From Streptomyces noursei (lineage in GTDB: Bacteria > Actinomycetota > Actinomycetes > Streptomycetales > Streptomycetaceae), in NCBI RefSeq assembly GCF_016917755.1, contig NZ_CP070326.1, positions 2,108,001 to 2,172,000 on the forward strand: a DNA stretch of 64,000 nucleotides, given 5' to 3'. Positions 1 through 12,415 of this stretch are shown here, piece after piece (the stretch's first letter is position 1; every line of letters starts with the position of its first letter). The notes under the pieces are model-generated. The model was not told where the DNA came from and searched no databases. It saw only the letters and a program-made list of their open reading frames with translations. Position numbers and translations under genes: made by a program.

Positions 1-131
1 AAGGAGCATGTCTGCTCGGGCGCGAGGGCGGCCCCGCGGGCGTTCGAGCTTGCTACGCCGAACTGCGGCGGGACTACGTGCCCGCGGTGATCGCCCTCGG
101 GGCGTGCCGCCGCGCGGCGGCGGAGGAGTAG
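1..131 (+). CDS. C-terminal end of an unidentified protein (5' end outside the window)
   Basis: The frame whose codons begin at position 3 is open from the window edge to a TAG at 129-131. It gives about 42 residues ending in Ala-Ala-Ala-Glu-Glu. Nearly all third positions are G or C, and residues such as Tyr-Ala-Glu-Leu and Asp-Tyr-Val-Pro look like real protein. No family can be named from so short a tail. It converges on the 5-oxoprolinase gene, whose stop is at 220; the roughly 90 bases between hold no clear hairpin. An overlapping ATG at 8 in another frame follows an AAGGAG but with only one base of spacing, so I do not use it. Confidence 0.45.
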   Translation, partial: GACLLGREGGPAGVRACYAELRRDYVPAVIALGACRRAAAEE

Positions 132-219
132 CCCGCGCGAACAACCCGGTGCCCGGCCGCGGACCCTGCGGTGTCCCCGGTCGGGCGCCGGACGGCAGGC
201 GGGAGTTCGACGGCAGCGC

Positions 220-3839
<3,620 letters not shown>

Positions 3840-3843
<4 letters not shown>

Positions 3844-4700
3844 CCCGCCATTGTGGCAGCGCCGCCCGGTTCGGACAGGGCCGCGAGCGCACTGCGGGTG
3901 GCCCGCTCGGCGGCGGCGTCCAGCAGCCGACCGGATCCGGCCAGGCCGTACCGGCACTCCCGGACGGCCAGCGCCAGCAGGCCGGGCAGCAGGTCGGTGC
4001 ACCGGTCGGCCACCCACCGGGTGCCGCGGGTCGCCATCCACAGCGCGGCACCGGCCCGGGTCGGCGGCGGGCCGTCCAGGTCCAGCGGGGGCGGCGGGCC
4101 GGCGGCCAGCCCACGGGCGGCGAGCGCGGTGTGGAAGTCGCGGGCCAGCAACCGGTGGCCGCGCTCGCTGGGGTGCAGCCGGTCCACGCTCCAGGTGGCC
4201 CGGTCGGCCACCCACGGATGCTCGGCGAGGTGGACGTGGACGCCTCCGTAGCGCGTGGAGACCGCGTGCACCACGGTGTTGACGGCGCGCATCCGGCGGG
4301 CCAGGGGGCGGGCCAGCGGCCCGGGCAGCCCCAACATCCGCCCGGGGTCGGGCAGACACGCCGTCAGCACCACGGTGCCGTCGGCGCTCAACGTGCCGTG
4401 CGTCCGGTCCAGCGCGGCGGCCACCCGCTCGATGGCGAACGCCGCGCGCAGCGTGTCGTTGGCGCCGGCCAGGAGCGACGCGAAGCGCGGGGCGAGCTCC
4501 CGGGCCACCGGCAGCTGCTCCCGCGCCACCTCGTCGGCCAGCGCCCCGCTGCGCGCGAGGTTCACCAGCCCCACACCGCCCGGCCGTTCCCCCAGCGCGC
4601 CGGCGAGCAGCGCCGCCCAGCCCCGCCAGCCGCCGCCCGCCACGGGGTCGCCGAGTCCCTCGGTCAACGAGTCCCCCAGGGCCACGAACCGGGGCGTCAC
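3840..4700 (-). CDS. SGNH/GDSL-type hydrolase (286 aa)
   Basis: The protein begins almost at once with the GDSL-type block I motif, here ALGDSLTEG at residues 7-15 with the nucleophile Ser. A GAND motif follows near residue 95 (block III) and an [12 protein letters not shown] segment near residue 195 provides the catalytic Asp-x-x-His. The family contains esterases, lipases and carbohydrate acetyl-esterases. There is no signal peptide, so a cytoplasmic role is likely. The C-terminal 70 residues after the catalytic His are variable. The GTG start at 4700 overlaps the TGA of the upstream glycosyltransferase. Placement after two glycosyltransferases suggests it removes or trims acyl groups from a glycan or glycolipid, which is inference only. 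Confidence 0.9.
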
Positions 4701-5932
4701 CAGGCACTCCAGGGACCCACGGCCCGCGGCCCGGGCCTCCCGGCCAGTCGCCCGCCGGCCGGCCGCGGTGCGTCGTGGGCCGCCAGGAACGCGGCCACCG
4801 CCGGCTGCCAGCCGTAGCCCTCGGCGCGCCGCCGCGCGGCGGCCCGGCGGGCCGGCTCGGGCCGCGCCAGCACCCGCTGCACCGCGTCGGCGAAGGACGG
4901 GCCGTCGTCCAGCGCGGTGTCCCCGCCGTCGCCCACCAGGCCGGCCAGCGCCGAGGTCGCGCTGGCGACCGCCGGGGTGCCGCAGGCCAGCGCCTCCAGC
5001 GCGGCGAGCCCGAACGTCTCGGCCGGGCCGGGCGCCAGGGCCAGGTCGGCACTGGCCTGGAGCGCCGCCAGCCGCCCCGGGTCGGCGAGGTGCCCGAGGA
5101 ACGTCACCGGCAGCCGCCCGGTCCGCGCCCGGTGCTCCAGCCGGGCCCGCAGCGGCCCGTCGCCGGCCACCACCAGCGCCGCGTCGACACCCCGCCGGCG
5201 CAGTTCGACGAGCGCGTCCAGGGCCCGCCCGGGCCGCTTCTCCGTCGACAGCCGGGAGCACATCAGCAGCAGTACGGCGGCGCCCCGGGCGTACCGGTCG
5301 CGCACGGCCGGGCTGCGCAGGCCCGGGTGCCGGGCGGTGAGATCGACGCCGAGCGGCGCCCGTACCACGTTGCGCGCACCCGCCCGCAGGAACTCCGCCG
5401 CCGCCCACTCGGTGGTGCACACCACCCGACTGTAGGCATACGCGGTACGGGAGTTGACGCGGTCGGCGACGGCGCGGGCCAGCGGGCGCGGCACGCCCCA
5501 GGTGTGCAGCACCCCGTCCACGCTCTCGTGCGACACCATCACCGCGGGGACCCGGGCCCGCCGGGCCCACTCCCCCGTCCACCGCAGCGTCGTGCGGTCC
5601 GAGACCTCCAGCCGGTCCGGGGCCAGCTCCGCCAGCAGTCGTCGGAGCCGGGGGCGGTCGGTCAGCACCCGGTAGCCGCCACTGCCGGGCACCAGCGGCC
5701 CGGGGAGGGTCAGCACCCGTCCCTGCGCGGTCTCCTCGTCCCGTATGCCGCGCGACCCCAGCGCGTCCGGCGGGCCGGGCACGATGAGCAGCGGCTCGTG
5801 GCCTGCGGCCCGGTAGCCGGCGCCCAGCTCGCGCAGCGCGGTGCGCAGCCCGCCGGAGGCCGGGGCGACGAAGTTGGCGATCCGGACGATCCGCAGTCCG
5901 GCCCGGGCGTCCCGGGTCCGGCGGGCGGTCAC
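4697..5932 (-). CDS. GT4-family glycosyltransferase (411 aa)
   Basis: GT-B fold glycosyltransferase. The N-terminal acceptor domain begins with a Gly-rich segment (APASGGLRT, residues 21-29). The donor domain has a [10 protein letters not shown] segment typical of nucleotide-sugar-binding GT4 enzymes, an AGDGPLR motif, and the E-x7-E motif region [18 protein letters not shown]. It is paralogous to the preceding gene. Start GTG at 5932 overlaps the upstream TGA by four bases. Family members move mannose or related sugars from GDP or UDP donors to lipid or glycan acceptors at the inner face of the membrane. A role next to the MgtA-like enzyme in phosphoinositol- or glycolipid mannosylation is plausible but not shown. 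Confidence 0.9.
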   Translation of the reverse strand: MTARRTRDARAGLRIVRIANFVAPASGGLRTALRELGAGYRAAGHEPLLIVPGPPDALGSRGIRDEETAQGRVLTLPGPLVPGSGGYRVLTDRPRLRRLLAELAPDRLEVSDRTTLRWTGEWARRARVPAVMVSHESVDGVLHTWGVPRPLARAVADRVNSRTAYAYSRVVCTTEWAAAEFLRAGARNVVRAPLGVDLTARHPGLRSPAVRDRYARGAAVLLLMCSRLSTEKRPGRALDALVELRRRGVDAALVVAGDGPLRARLEHRARTGRLPVTFLGHLADPGRLAALQASADLALAPGPAETFGLAALEALACGTPAVASATSALAGLVGDGGDTALDDGPSFADAVQRVLARPEPARRAAARRRAEGYGWQPAVAAFLAAHDAPRPAGGRLAGRPGPRAVGPWSAW

Positions 5933-7062
5933 GCCGCCACCGCCGTCCGGTCGGCCAGCACGTCCGCGTAGTGGCCCAGCAACTGGTCGCCGACCGCCTC
6001 CCAGGTGCGGGCCGCGACCGCCTGCCGGGCGGCGGCGCCGTACCGCACCCGCAGCTCCGCGTCGCCGCCCAGCGCCCGTACCGCGTCCCGCAGGGCGCCG
6101 CCGTCCCCGGGCGGGACCAGCAGCCCGGTCCGCCCGTGGTCGACGAGGTCCAGCGGCCCGCCGGCGGCCGGCGCGACCACCGGGACGCCGGAGGCCATCG
6201 CCTCCTGCACGGTCTGGCAGAAGGTCTCGTACGGCCCGGTGTGCACGAAGACGTCCAACGAGGCGTACAGCCGGGCCAGTTCGTCGCCCGTCCGGCGGCC
6301 CAGGAAGCGCGCCTCGGGCAGCTGGGCCCGGAGGGCGGCGGCGCTGGGCCCCTCCCCGATCACCACGGTGCGGACGCCGGGGAGCCGGGAGGTCTCGGCC
6401 AGCAGCCGGACGTCCTTCTCCGGCGCCAGCCGCCCCACGTAACCCACCAACATCTCCCGCCCCGCCAGCAGCGAGCTGCGCAGCACCGCGTCCCGCCGCC
6501 CCGGGTGGAACCGCGCCGAGTCGACCCCGCGCGGCCACAGCCGCACCCGGGGCACGCCGTGCTCGGTCAGGTCCAGCAGCGCCGCGCTGGACGGGGCCAG
6601 GGTGAGGTCGGCGGCGGCGTGCACCGCCCGGATCCGCCGCCAGGCCGCCGCCGCGCCGCGCCCCAGGTAGGTCCGCGCATAACGCGCCATGTCGGTCTGG
6701 TACACCGCGACCGCCGGCACCCCCCGCCGGGCCGCGGCCGCCATCCCGCGCGCCCCGAGCACGAACGGGCTGGCCAGGTGGACCAGATCGGGCCGGTGTC
6801 CGTCCAGCGCCGCGGACAGCCGCCGCCCCGGCAGCGCGATCCGCACCTGCGGGTATCCGGGCAGCGGCATCGAGGGCACCCGCACCACCGGGCACGGGCT
6901 CTCGTAGGCGAGCGCGGCGGCGGCCGGCGCGGAGTTCGCCAGCGGCGCGATGACCAGCGGCTCGTGCCCGCGTCGGACGAGGTGGCGGGCGGTTTCCAGG
7001 GCACAGTGCGCGACGCCGTTGACGTCGGGCGGGAAGGATTCGGTGACCAGGGCGACACGCAT
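5929..7062 (-). CDS. GT4 glycosyltransferase, MgtA/PimB-like alpha-mannosyltransferase (377 aa)
   Basis: First gene of the operon. The start has the typical VTESFPPDVNGVA segment (residues 6-18) seen in GDP-mannose-dependent alpha-mannosyltransferases of the MgtA group. The donor domain has GYVGRLAPEKD, VIGEGPS, and the ExFCQTxxEAMASGxPVVAP block carrying the E-x7-E motif. The length is normal. ATG at 7062 is the first good start. A strong ribosome site is not obvious; the upstream AGCGGT is weak. The next three genes all follow with GTGA overlaps, so the four products are likely made in fixed proportion. Mannose transfer to a membrane glycolipid is the best guess for this class. Confidence 0.9.
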   Translation of the reverse strand: MRVALVTESFPPDVNGVAHCALETARHLVRRGHEPLVIAPLANSAPAAAALAYESPCPVVRVPSMPLPGYPQVRIALPGRRLSAALDGHRPDLVHLASPFVLGARGMAAAARRGVPAVAVYQTDMARYARTYLGRGAAAAWRRIRAVHAAADLTLAPSSAALLDLTEHGVPRVRLWPRGVDSARFHPGRRDAVLRSSLLAGREMLVGYVGRLAPEKDVRLLAETSRLPGVRTVVIGEGPSAAALRAQLPEARFLGRRTGDELARLYASLDVFVHTGPYETFCQTVQEAMASGVPVVAPAAGGPLDLVDHGRTGLLVPPGDGGALRDAVRALGGDAELRVRYGAAARQAVAARTWEAVGDQLLGHYADVLADRTAVAA

Positions 7063-7175
7063 ACCGCTGTTGTCGGCGGACCGTGCGTGGACCGGGCCAA
7101 GGGGATCTTTCCAACCGGCGAACGTCCCATGAGCGTTCGCCGCTGCGCCCGATCAGGCGGGCATCGCCCGCGGCG

Positions 7176-8600
7176 TCACACCGCCGAGGCGTCCGGGCCG
7201 ATGCGGGCGCGGACCGCGGTCTGCACCTCGGCCTCCTCGGCCGGGTCGGCGGCGAGCCGGCGGAGCTGTTCGACGACCCGGTCGTCGCCGGTGGCCGCGT
7301 GCCGGGCGGCCAGTTCCCGGGTGGTCTCCTCGCAGTCCCACAGGCACTCGACGGCGAAGCCGGCGGCGAACCCGGGGTCGGTGACGGCGAGCGCGGCGGC
7401 GGCCCGACCGCGCAGATGGGAGGAGGAGGTCTCGCGGTAGAGGTGGCGCAATACGGGGGCGGCGCAGGTGATCCCGAGGCGGCCGGCCCCGTCCACCAGC
7501 TCCCACAGCGCGTCGGCGTCCGGGCCGTCCTCCCGCACGGTGCGGCGCAGCGCGGCCAGCACCAGGTCGGTGTCGCGGCGGGCCCCGCGCCGGGCGAGCA
7601 TGCCGGCGGCGGACGCGCCCAGCCGGTCGGTGCGCGCGGCCCACCCCCGGGCCCGCTCGACGGCGGCCACGCTGCGCATCCGCTCGTACGAGGAGAGCGC
7701 GGCGGCGACCAGCGGTTCGGCGGAGAGCGGATCGGTGACGGCGGCCTCGACGAGGTCGAGGACCTCCGGGTCGCCGCGTTCGGCGAGGTGGTGCAGGACG
7801 GCGGCGCGCGCCGCGTCCGGCCCGTCGCGACCGGCCCGCAACAGCTCGGCGCGGTCCTCGGGACCGGCGACGGCGCTCAGGCAGCGGGCGGCGGCGATGT
7901 AGCGGTGCTCCCCGGGGCGCGGTTCGAGCTCCTGCTGGGCCCACTCCAGCACCTCGGTCACGCTCCAGCCGGGGCGCGGTCCGCGCGGTCGGAGCTGCCG
8001 CTGCCAGCGGTCGAAGGAGCCCTGTTCCCCGGCTGCGGCCAGCCGCGCGCGGTAGCGGGGGTCCTCGGCCCACAGCCGCCAGGGGCGGGGCTCGAAGGCG
8101 TCGCGGACGGCGGTGGCCAGCTGGGCGTCGCCCTCCGGCGTCTCGGGGAAGCGGGCCAGGACGGCCGGCGCCAGCCCGATCAGCCCGGCGTCGTCGTCCC
8201 GCAGCGCGAGCTCGTCGAGGGCCCAGCGCCAGTTGCCGCCGACCGCGGCGTAGCTGCGCAGCAGCAGGCGGGCGGCGTCCCTGCCGTACGCGGCGAGGTG
8301 GCCGAGGACCGAGAGGGCCAGGCCGGTGCGCTCCTCGCCGGTGTCGGTGAGGTCGTCGGGGTGGAACAGGTGCCGTTCGATCTCCTCAAGGCCGCCGTCG
8401 AGCTGCATGTAGAGGCGCGCGTAGTAGAGCGAGCGGTTCTCCACCTGCCAGTCCCGGCGCGAGTCGCACAGCACACTGTCGTTGAGTGCCGCGAGCGCCT
8501 CGGCCCGCGGCGCCGCGAGGGCATGCAGGGTCCCGTCGCCGCGGCCTCGCTGAAGGAGGCCGAGCAGGGTGCCACTGGGCGCTATGTCTGGATCGAACAT
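7176..8600 (-). CDS. HEAT-repeat-like protein (474 aa from the chosen start)
   Basis: An all-helical protein whose second half shows repeated Ala/Leu-rich helical pairs with Pro/Asp turns, as in HEAT or PBS-lyase repeats (for example segments near residues 250-290, 310-345 and 400-430). The N-terminal third resembles an unnamed domain I recognise from Streptomyces proteins beginning MFDP-x-IAPSGTLLGLL. For that reason I prefer the ATG at 8600 over the in-frame ATG at 8657; neither has a clear ribosome site. No catalytic motif, signal peptide or membrane segment is visible. HEAT arrays usually mediate protein-protein contacts. It stands alone, upstream of and divergent from the PP2C gene. Confidence 0.75.
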   Translation of the reverse strand: MFDPDIAPSGTLLGLLQRGRGDGTLHALAAPRAEALAALNDSVLCDSRRDWQVENRSLYYARLYMQLDGGLEEIERHLFHPDDLTDTGEERTGLALSVLGHLAAYGRDAARLLLRSYAAVGGNWRWALDELALRDDDAGLIGLAPAVLARFPETPEGDAQLATAVRDAFEPRPWRLWAEDPRYRARLAAAGEQGSFDRWQRQLRPRGPRPGWSVTEVLEWAQQELEPRPGEHRYIAAARCLSAVAGPEDRAELLRAGRDGPDAARAAVLHHLAERGDPEVLDLVEAAVTDPLSAEPLVAAALSSYERMRSVAAVERARGWAARTDRLGASAAGMLARRGARRDTDLVLAALRRTVREDGPDADALWELVDGAGRLGITCAAPVLRHLYRETSSSHLRGRAAAALAVTDPGFAAGFAVECLWDCEETTRELAARHAATGDDRVVEQLRRLAADPAEEAEVQTAVRARIGPDASAV

Positions 8601-8911
8601 GAGGTCAGCATCCGGTGCGGGGGACAGGCTGGCAACGGGATTTCCGCTGACCGGCATTCTTGCCGGTGACTGCGGGCCCTATGCGTCGTTCCCCCCATGG
8701 ATCGGCGGGGTAGACAGCTGTACGGCGGCCGAAGCCTAGCGTGGAACGCGTTATTCCGCCGATTCGGCCCGACCACCGAAGGGAGGCCGTTGACATATGC
8801 CAGGTGCACCACCGTATCGGGTAATGCCAAATCCCTTACGGACGGTCGCAGCCTGTGCAAGAGTCGTAACCGGCCCATACGTTCCGGCGCCGCCTGATCA
8901 CGGAGTACGTC
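8601..8911. other. Non-coding divergent promoter region between the HEAT and PP2C genes
   Basis: About 310 bases with no convincing gene. It is less GC-rich than its surroundings around 8790-8850 and holds a perfect TTGACA box at 8790-8795 facing the PP2C gene. Confidence 0.5.
8790..8820 (+). promoter_or_regulatory. Candidate sigma70-type promoter of the PAS-PP2C gene
   Basis: TTGACA at 8790-8795 and TATCGG at 8815-8820, spaced by 19 bases (18 if the second box is read as GTATCG). The spacing is long but the first box is perfect. The leader to the ATG at 8912 would be about 85 bases. Confidence 0.4.
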
Positions 8912-10378
8912 ATGCCGCCCCCTCTCTTCGCGGATCACCCAGCCGATCGGACCCCCGAGCGTGACACGGTCGAGGCACTCATCTCGCAGGCCCGCACCCT
9001 GCGCGGTGGCCTCGATGCGGTACGCAGAGAGTCCTCGGTGGCCGGTGACCTCGCCGCCGACCCGCAGCTGCGCTGGCAGCGGGCGCTGTGCGACCTCGCC
9101 GTCCACCACCTGGACGACCTCGGCGGCCACCTCGACCAGCTCAGAGAGGGCCTGCCCGCCGACCTGACCGACGTCGTGGAGCCGCCCGTCGAGCTGCCGG
9201 CGGCGCCGCCGGAGCCCGCGGCACCCGAGCGCGGCGCACTGCTGCGCCGGGTGGGCAGCGCCGAGTGGAATCTGCTCACCGACGAGGTGACCTGGTCCGA
9301 CGAGCTCTTCACGATGTTCGGCCGGGAGCCCGCCGACGGACCGCTGACCCTGGACGAGCTGCCGTCCCTGGTGCATCCCGACGACCAGGAGAAGCTGGCC
9401 GTGATGGTCACCGACTGCCTGGTGGACGGCCGGCCCATCGACGGCGAGTTCCGGATCGTGCGCGCCGACTCCGGTATCCGCACCGTCCACATGGTCGGCG
9501 AACCGGTGCTCGACTCCGACGGCGGCACGGCCTGCATGTGGGCCGTCCTCCGCGACGTCAGCGAGCTGCGCCGCAGCCAGATGGCGGTGCGGGAGACCGG
9601 TGACTCGCTCCAGCGCCAGCGGCACATCGCGCAGACCGAGCACCGGCTCGCGGTCGAGCTGCAGGAGGCCGTGCTGCCGCCCTGGCGCGGCTCGCTGCGC
9701 TTCCCCGAGGGCGGCCCGGTCACCCTGGACCTCGCCGGCCGCTACCTCCCCGCCGGCAGCTCCGCACTGATCGGCGGCGGATGGTACGACGCGCTGCAAC
9801 TCCCCGACGGGCGCACGCTGTTGAGCGTCGGCGACCTCACCGGGCACGGGGTCGCGGCGACGTCCGGGATGGCGATGGTGCTGGGTGCGCTGCGCGGGAT
9901 GGCCGTGGCCGGCCACCGGCCGGGGCAGCTGATGGCCTTCCTCAACCAGCTGCTGGACACCGCCGCCCAGCCGGCGCTGGGCAGTGCGGTGTGCTGCCAG
10001 TTCGATCCCGCGACGCGGACGCTGGAGTGGGGCCAGGCCGGGCACCCCGCACCGCTGCTGTTCCGCGGCGGCACGGGGCGCGCGCTGGACCCGCCGGAAG
10101 GCGTACTGCTCGGCGCCACGACGGGCGCGCACTACGGCCAGCACACCGAGCAGCTGGAGCCCGGCGACCTGCTGGTGCTGCACACCGATGGACTGGTCCC
10201 GCGCCGCGCCCACGGCCCGGAGAGCACCCATGAGGGCACCGAGCGGCTGCTGGACCTGGCACCGCGGTTCGGCGCGGCCCGCAGCGCGCAGGACAGCGTC
10301 CGCATCGTGGTCGAGGAGTTCGGCGCGACCGAGCGCGAGGACGACACCTGTGTCCTGATCGCCAAAGTCGGCGACTGA
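8912..10378 (+). CDS. PAS-domain PP2C (SpoIIE-type) Ser/Thr phosphatase (488 aa)
   Basis: Residues about 110-215 form a PAS domain (Trp-Asn near 118, HPDD near 156), a likely sensor. A short linker helix follows, then a SpoIIE/RsbU-type PP2C domain (about 255-485). Visible PP2C motifs are VGDLTGHG, QAGHPAP, LHTDGL and REDDTCVLI. The position normally written GGDWYD reads GGGWYD here, so one acidic metal-site residue is Gly. Such enzymes dephosphorylate anti-anti-sigma factors and so switch alternative sigma factors; no partner anti-sigma gene is adjacent. A GGAG 6 bases before the ATG supports the start. The N-terminal 100 residues are helical and unassigned. Confidence 0.92.
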   Translation: MPPPLFADHPADRTPERDTVEALISQARTLRGGLDAVRRESSVAGDLAADPQLRWQRALCDLAVHHLDDLGGHLDQLREGLPADLTDVVEPPVELPAAPPEPAAPERGALLRRVGSAEWNLLTDEVTWSDELFTMFGREPADGPLTLDELPSLVHPDDQEKLAVMVTDCLVDGRPIDGEFRIVRADSGIRTVHMVGEPVLDSDGGTACMWAVLRDVSELRRSQMAVRETGDSLQRQRHIAQTEHRLAVELQEAVLPPWRGSLRFPEGGPVTLDLAGRYLPAGSSALIGGGWYDALQLPDGRTLLSVGDLTGHGVAATSGMAMVLGALRGMAVAGHRPGQLMAFLNQLLDTAAQPALGSAVCCQFDPATRTLEWGQAGHPAPLLFRGGTGRALDPPEGVLLGATTGAHYGQHTEQLEPGDLLVLHTDGLVPRRAHGPESTHEGTERLLDLAPRFGAARSAQDSVRIVVEEFGATEREDDTCVLIAKVGD

Positions 10379-10603
10379 CGCACGGCGCGACCGTCCAGGG
10401 CGGACCGGCTGCGCGAGAGCCGGCCGCCCCGAAAGGCCCCGGTCATTAATGGGGTGTCATATATCAGCTGACGCAGCATGGTTGGCAGATCGTCCGGCGG
10501 ATGGTCCGCTGGACTTCGGTCGGTGGACATCGGTCGGTGGACAAGGATCGAGGACGGGCCGCCCCACGCCGTCGGAGCGCGGGGGCGGGTCGCACGGCGG
10601 CGC
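10379..10603. other. Non-coding gap with a short hairpin and a tandem duplication
   Basis: No gene is seen. A 6-bp stem CCGGCT/AGCCGG (10405-10410, 10418-10423) could weakly end the PP2C transcript. At 10516-10543 the 14-mer TCGGTCGGTGGACA occurs twice head to tail without a mismatch. An AT-rich patch (CATTAATG ... CATATATCAG) sits near 10443-10470. Confidence 0.45.
10516..10543 (+). repeat. Perfect tandem duplication of a 14-bp unit
   Basis: TCGGTCGGTGGACA at 10516-10529 is followed directly by an identical copy at 10530-10543. It lies in the gap between two convergent genes and looks like a slippage product. Confidence 0.8.
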
Positions 10604-12130
10604 TCAGAGTGAGAAGTTCGGCCCCAGCTCCGGCCCGATGCCCGGCCCCAGCGCCGTCGTCTGCCCCTTGGGCCGCGGTTTCGGCAGGACCTGCTGGAGC
10701 TCCTCACGGAGCTCCTGGATCTTGCCGCAGCCGGCGTACTGGCCGGTGAGCCGGAACATCTCCCGCAGCCGGTCCCAGGTGCGGTGCGAGGAGTTCTCAC
10801 CGATGGAGACCAGCGCCAACCGGGCGTAGGTGTCGGCCTGTTCGGGGTCGCCGCCGATGAAACAGGCCGAGGCCATCGAGATGTAGTCGAAGATCTGCGA
10901 CCGCTGGTGACCGTTCCTGCGCAGTTGGAGCGCCTTCTTGGCGTGCCCCTGGGCGATCCTGGCGGCAGCCGGATCGTGCTCCGCGAGGGTGCGGAAGGCC
11001 AGCGCCTGCATGCCGTGCATGTCCGCCTCGTCGAACATCTGCATCCAGGCCGGCGGCGGCACATCGCCCTTGTCCGAGACGAACAGCTCCTCGGCCTCGC
11101 CGAGGGTGCGGCGCATCGCCTGGCCGTGGCCCTTGGACGCATGGGCCCACGCCTCGATGGTGTGCAGCATGGCGCGGGTGCGCGGCAGGGTCTCCTGGCC
11201 GGAACCGGACTGGGCCAGCTTCATCAGGTCGAGGGCGTCGTCCGGGCGGCCCAGGTGGACCATCTGGCGGGCGGCGCGGGACAGTGCCTCGCCGGCGCGC
11301 GGGCGGTCGCCGCCCTCGCGGGCCGCGTGCGCGGCGATGATGAAGTACTTCTGCGCGGTGGGCTCCAGGCCCACGTCGTGCGACATCCAGCCGGCCAGCA
11401 CCGCGAGGTTGGCGGCCACGCCCCAGAGCCGGCGCTGGAGGTGGTCGGGGTGGCGGTAGGCGAGCATCCCGCCGACCTCGTTGAGCTGGCCCACCACCGC
11501 TTTGCGCTGGAGGCCGCCGCCGCGGGCCGCGTCCCACCGGCGGAACACCTCGACGGAGTGCTCCAGGGCGTCGATCTCCTGTGACCCCACGGGGGCCGCC
11601 TCGTAGCGGTCGAGGCCGATCTGGTCGAGTTCGTGCAGGGATTCGTGGGCGAGCGGATCGTCGTGGCGGAGGGCCATCGGGGCGGGGTCGGTGTGCAGCC
11701 AGTCGTGCATGGCGCCGGTGAGTGCGGAGCCCGCGGCGAGCGCCGCGCCCGCCCCCACCAAGCCGCGTCGATTGAGCATGAGGTCCATTCCCGTGAATTC
11801 CGTGAGGACCGCAGCGGTCCGCTCGGGCGCCCACGGCAGACCGTCCATGGCCTGACGCTTCCCCGCGCGACCTGACCGGGCGAACCCGAGGTCCTCGATG
11901 GTTACGACACGGCCGAGGCGCTCGGTGAAGAGGGAGGCGAGGACCTTGGGCACCGGGTCCCTGGGCGTCTCGCCCATGTCGATCCAGCGCCGGACCCGCG
12001 AGGTGTCGGTCGCCAGCTGCGGATGGCCCATGGCCGCCGCCTGCCGGTTGACCAACCTCGCGAGTTCTCCCTTGGACCAGCCGGCCAGGCCGAAAAGGTC
12101 CGCGAGACGGGTGTTCGGCTCCCTGCTCAC
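10604..12130 (-). CDS. NsdA/NsdB-family regulatory protein with TPR-like helices (508 aa)
   Basis: The N-terminal 75 residues read as an XRE-like helix-turn-helix: Leu-Ala-Asp-Leu-Phe, then GWSKGELARLVN, then a Ser-Arg-Val-Arg-Arg-Trp recognition-like helix. A Gly/Ala-rich patch follows near residue 125. The remaining 350 residues are helical repeats of TPR kind. This is the architecture and length of the Streptomyces NsdA and NsdB proteins, which repress sporulation and antibiotic production. I cannot tell which paralogue this is, so no symbol is given. The start is a GTG at 12130 behind a run of five G six bases away. The upstream region has three phased repeats that could be its own control site. 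Confidence 0.85.
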   Translation of the reverse strand: MSREPNTRLADLFGLAGWSKGELARLVNRQAAAMGHPQLATDTSRVRRWIDMGETPRDPVPKVLASLFTERLGRVVTIEDLGFARSGRAGKRQAMDGLPWAPERTAAVLTEFTGMDLMLNRRGLVGAGAALAAGSALTGAMHDWLHTDPAPMALRHDDPLAHESLHELDQIGLDRYEAAPVGSQEIDALEHSVEVFRRWDAARGGGLQRKAVVGQLNEVGGMLAYRHPDHLQRRLWGVAANLAVLAGWMSHDVGLEPTAQKYFIIAAHAAREGGDRPRAGEALSRAARQMVHLGRPDDALDLMKLAQSGSGQETLPRTRAMLHTIEAWAHASKGHGQAMRRTLGEAEELFVSDKGDVPPPAWMQMFDEADMHGMQALAFRTLAEHDPAAARIAQGHAKKALQLRRNGHQRSQIFDYISMASACFIGGDPEQADTYARLALVSIGENSSHRTWDRLREMFRLTGQYAGCGKIQELREELQQVLPKPRPKGQTTALGPGIGPELGPNFSL

Positions 12131-12415
12131 GTCAAGCCCCCAGGTTCCTCGACTGAGTTGACACTAACGGCCGCTGACATGGGCTGCGAGCATTCGCCAG
12201 GGTTCGCCAGGGTGCGCCAGATGGTCTGCCACCCGCACCCGCGTGTTCGGTAGGTGTGCAGCCCCCGGCCCGGTGACGGGACCGCATTCCCCAGGGTGCG
12301 TGCCCTGCACGGGGACCTACGGATCGGCCGCCTGTACGGGGCCCGTTCACGGGTTCCCGCCACCGGGCCGGGAGCGCACGCAACTCGTCGGCGCACGAAG
12401 GGACCTGTCTCACCC
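12131..12415. other. Divergent intergenic region holding three helically phased 10-bp repeats
   Basis: No gene seen. The unit TTCGCCAGGG occurs at 12193-12202 and 12203-12212 and, with changes, at 12213-12222 (TGCGCCAGAT). The copies are exactly one DNA turn apart. Reading toward the NsdA-like gene the shared core is CTGGCG. Confidence 0.6.

Noticed and set aside
8598..8612. Fifteen-base identity CATGAGGTCAGCATC at 8598-8612 and 63104-63118, considered as an attachment-site pair
   Set aside because: The 54 kb between hold ordinary chromosomal genes and no integrase. One copy overlaps a start codon. A single 15-mer match is not enough.
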